DNA of 34,112 bases from an uncultured Verrucomicrobiales bacterium (lineage in GTDB: Bacteria; Verrucomicrobiota; Verrucomicrobiia; Verrucomicrobiales; DEV007), in contig CALLLI010000391.1 of assembly GCA_938082635.1 (NCBI GenBank), forward strand, positions 1 through 34,112, read 5' to 3'. Made by a program: the position numbers and the translations under genes. Under the pieces are notes generated by a model, which searched no databases, had not been told where the DNA came from, and was given only the letters and a program-made list of their open reading frames with translations. Positions 34,001 through 34,112 of the stretch are shown here, piece after piece; within the stretch, counting starts at the first letter, position 1, and every line of letters begins with the position of its first letter.

Positions 34001-34054
34001 ACCCATCAGAAAGGATGAATGTACATGAACATGGAACAATGGTGTTCCGTACCT

Positions 34055-34112
34055 CGCTCTACCGTGGGACCATCCCCACGGTAGAAAGTGACGATGGTCC
34101 CACGGTAGAGCG
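34055..34112. repeat. Perfect 20-bp inverted repeat at the window end
   Basis: CGCTCTACCGTGGGACCATC (34055-34074) is the exact reverse complement of GATGGTCCCACGGTAGAGCG (34093-34112). The 18-bp spacer contains a further partial copy, CCCACGGTAGA. The second arm ends at the last base of the window and may continue beyond it. Confidence 0.9.

Overview
The window looks like part of a bacterial chromosome from the Verrucomicrobiota/PVC side of the tree. I infer this from gene content, with moderate confidence. Supporting features are a signal-peptide protein with two lamin-tail domains and a CotH-like core that ends in a DUXG-type calcium loop and a 'FYRV' tail; a DUF3686 giant ATPase next to a flotillin; a DUF4058 relic; a compact PgpH-YbeY pair; and short 'cacgaatg' and 'cttcgtgtctttg' dispersed repeats. 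Gene starts mostly lack a Shine-Dalgarno tract. No rRNA, tRNA or CRISPR array was seen.

Layout. 1-127: C-terminal end of an IS630-like transposase. 295-1655: pyrH and frr. 1809-2243: small SET-domain protein. 2307-5414: a tripartite tricarboxylate transporter operon (tctC-tctB-tctA) in which all three genes are broken. 5392-6168 (minus): radC. 6463-9605: an overlapping run of pgpH-like HD phosphodiesterase, ybeY and dinB. 9708-10378: broken DUF4058 gene. 10577-18409: a YqiJ-like membrane OB protein, a 698-aa flotillin/YqiK-like scaffold and a 1669-aa DUF3686/AAA ATPase. 18488-19814 (minus): decayed M50 protease-TPR gene with a 12-bp tandem expansion. 19985-20828: two small membrane proteins. 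20911-24621: large exported lamin-tail/CotH protein. 24622-26586: about 2 kb of gene-poor sequence with repeats, hairpins and a transposase scrap, ending in a perfect Rex/CRP-like palindrome. 26587-33206: complete F1Fo ATP synthase operon atpBEFHAGDC with a terminator-like hairpin between atpE and atpF. 33253-34112: a mosaic of regularly spaced repeats, a broken Fic gene, possible IS-end repeats and a perfect 20-bp inverted repeat at the very end.

How it fits together. The intact genes are housekeeping (pyrimidine nucleotide synthesis, ribosome recycling, rRNA maturation, c-di-AMP turnover, repair and translesion synthesis, ATP synthesis). The accessory material between them is in active decay: five loci carry frameshifts and/or nonsense codons while neighbouring long genes (one of 5 kb) are clean, so this looks like real pseudogenisation rather than bad sequence. 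The most interesting intact accessory unit is the membrane scaffold plus giant ATPase module at 10577-18409. The most interesting regulatory signals are the palindrome upstream of atpB, the hairpin after atpE, and the 20/30-bp phased repeat array at 33291-33444. Both window ends lie in probable mobile-element sequence, which is where assemblies usually break.
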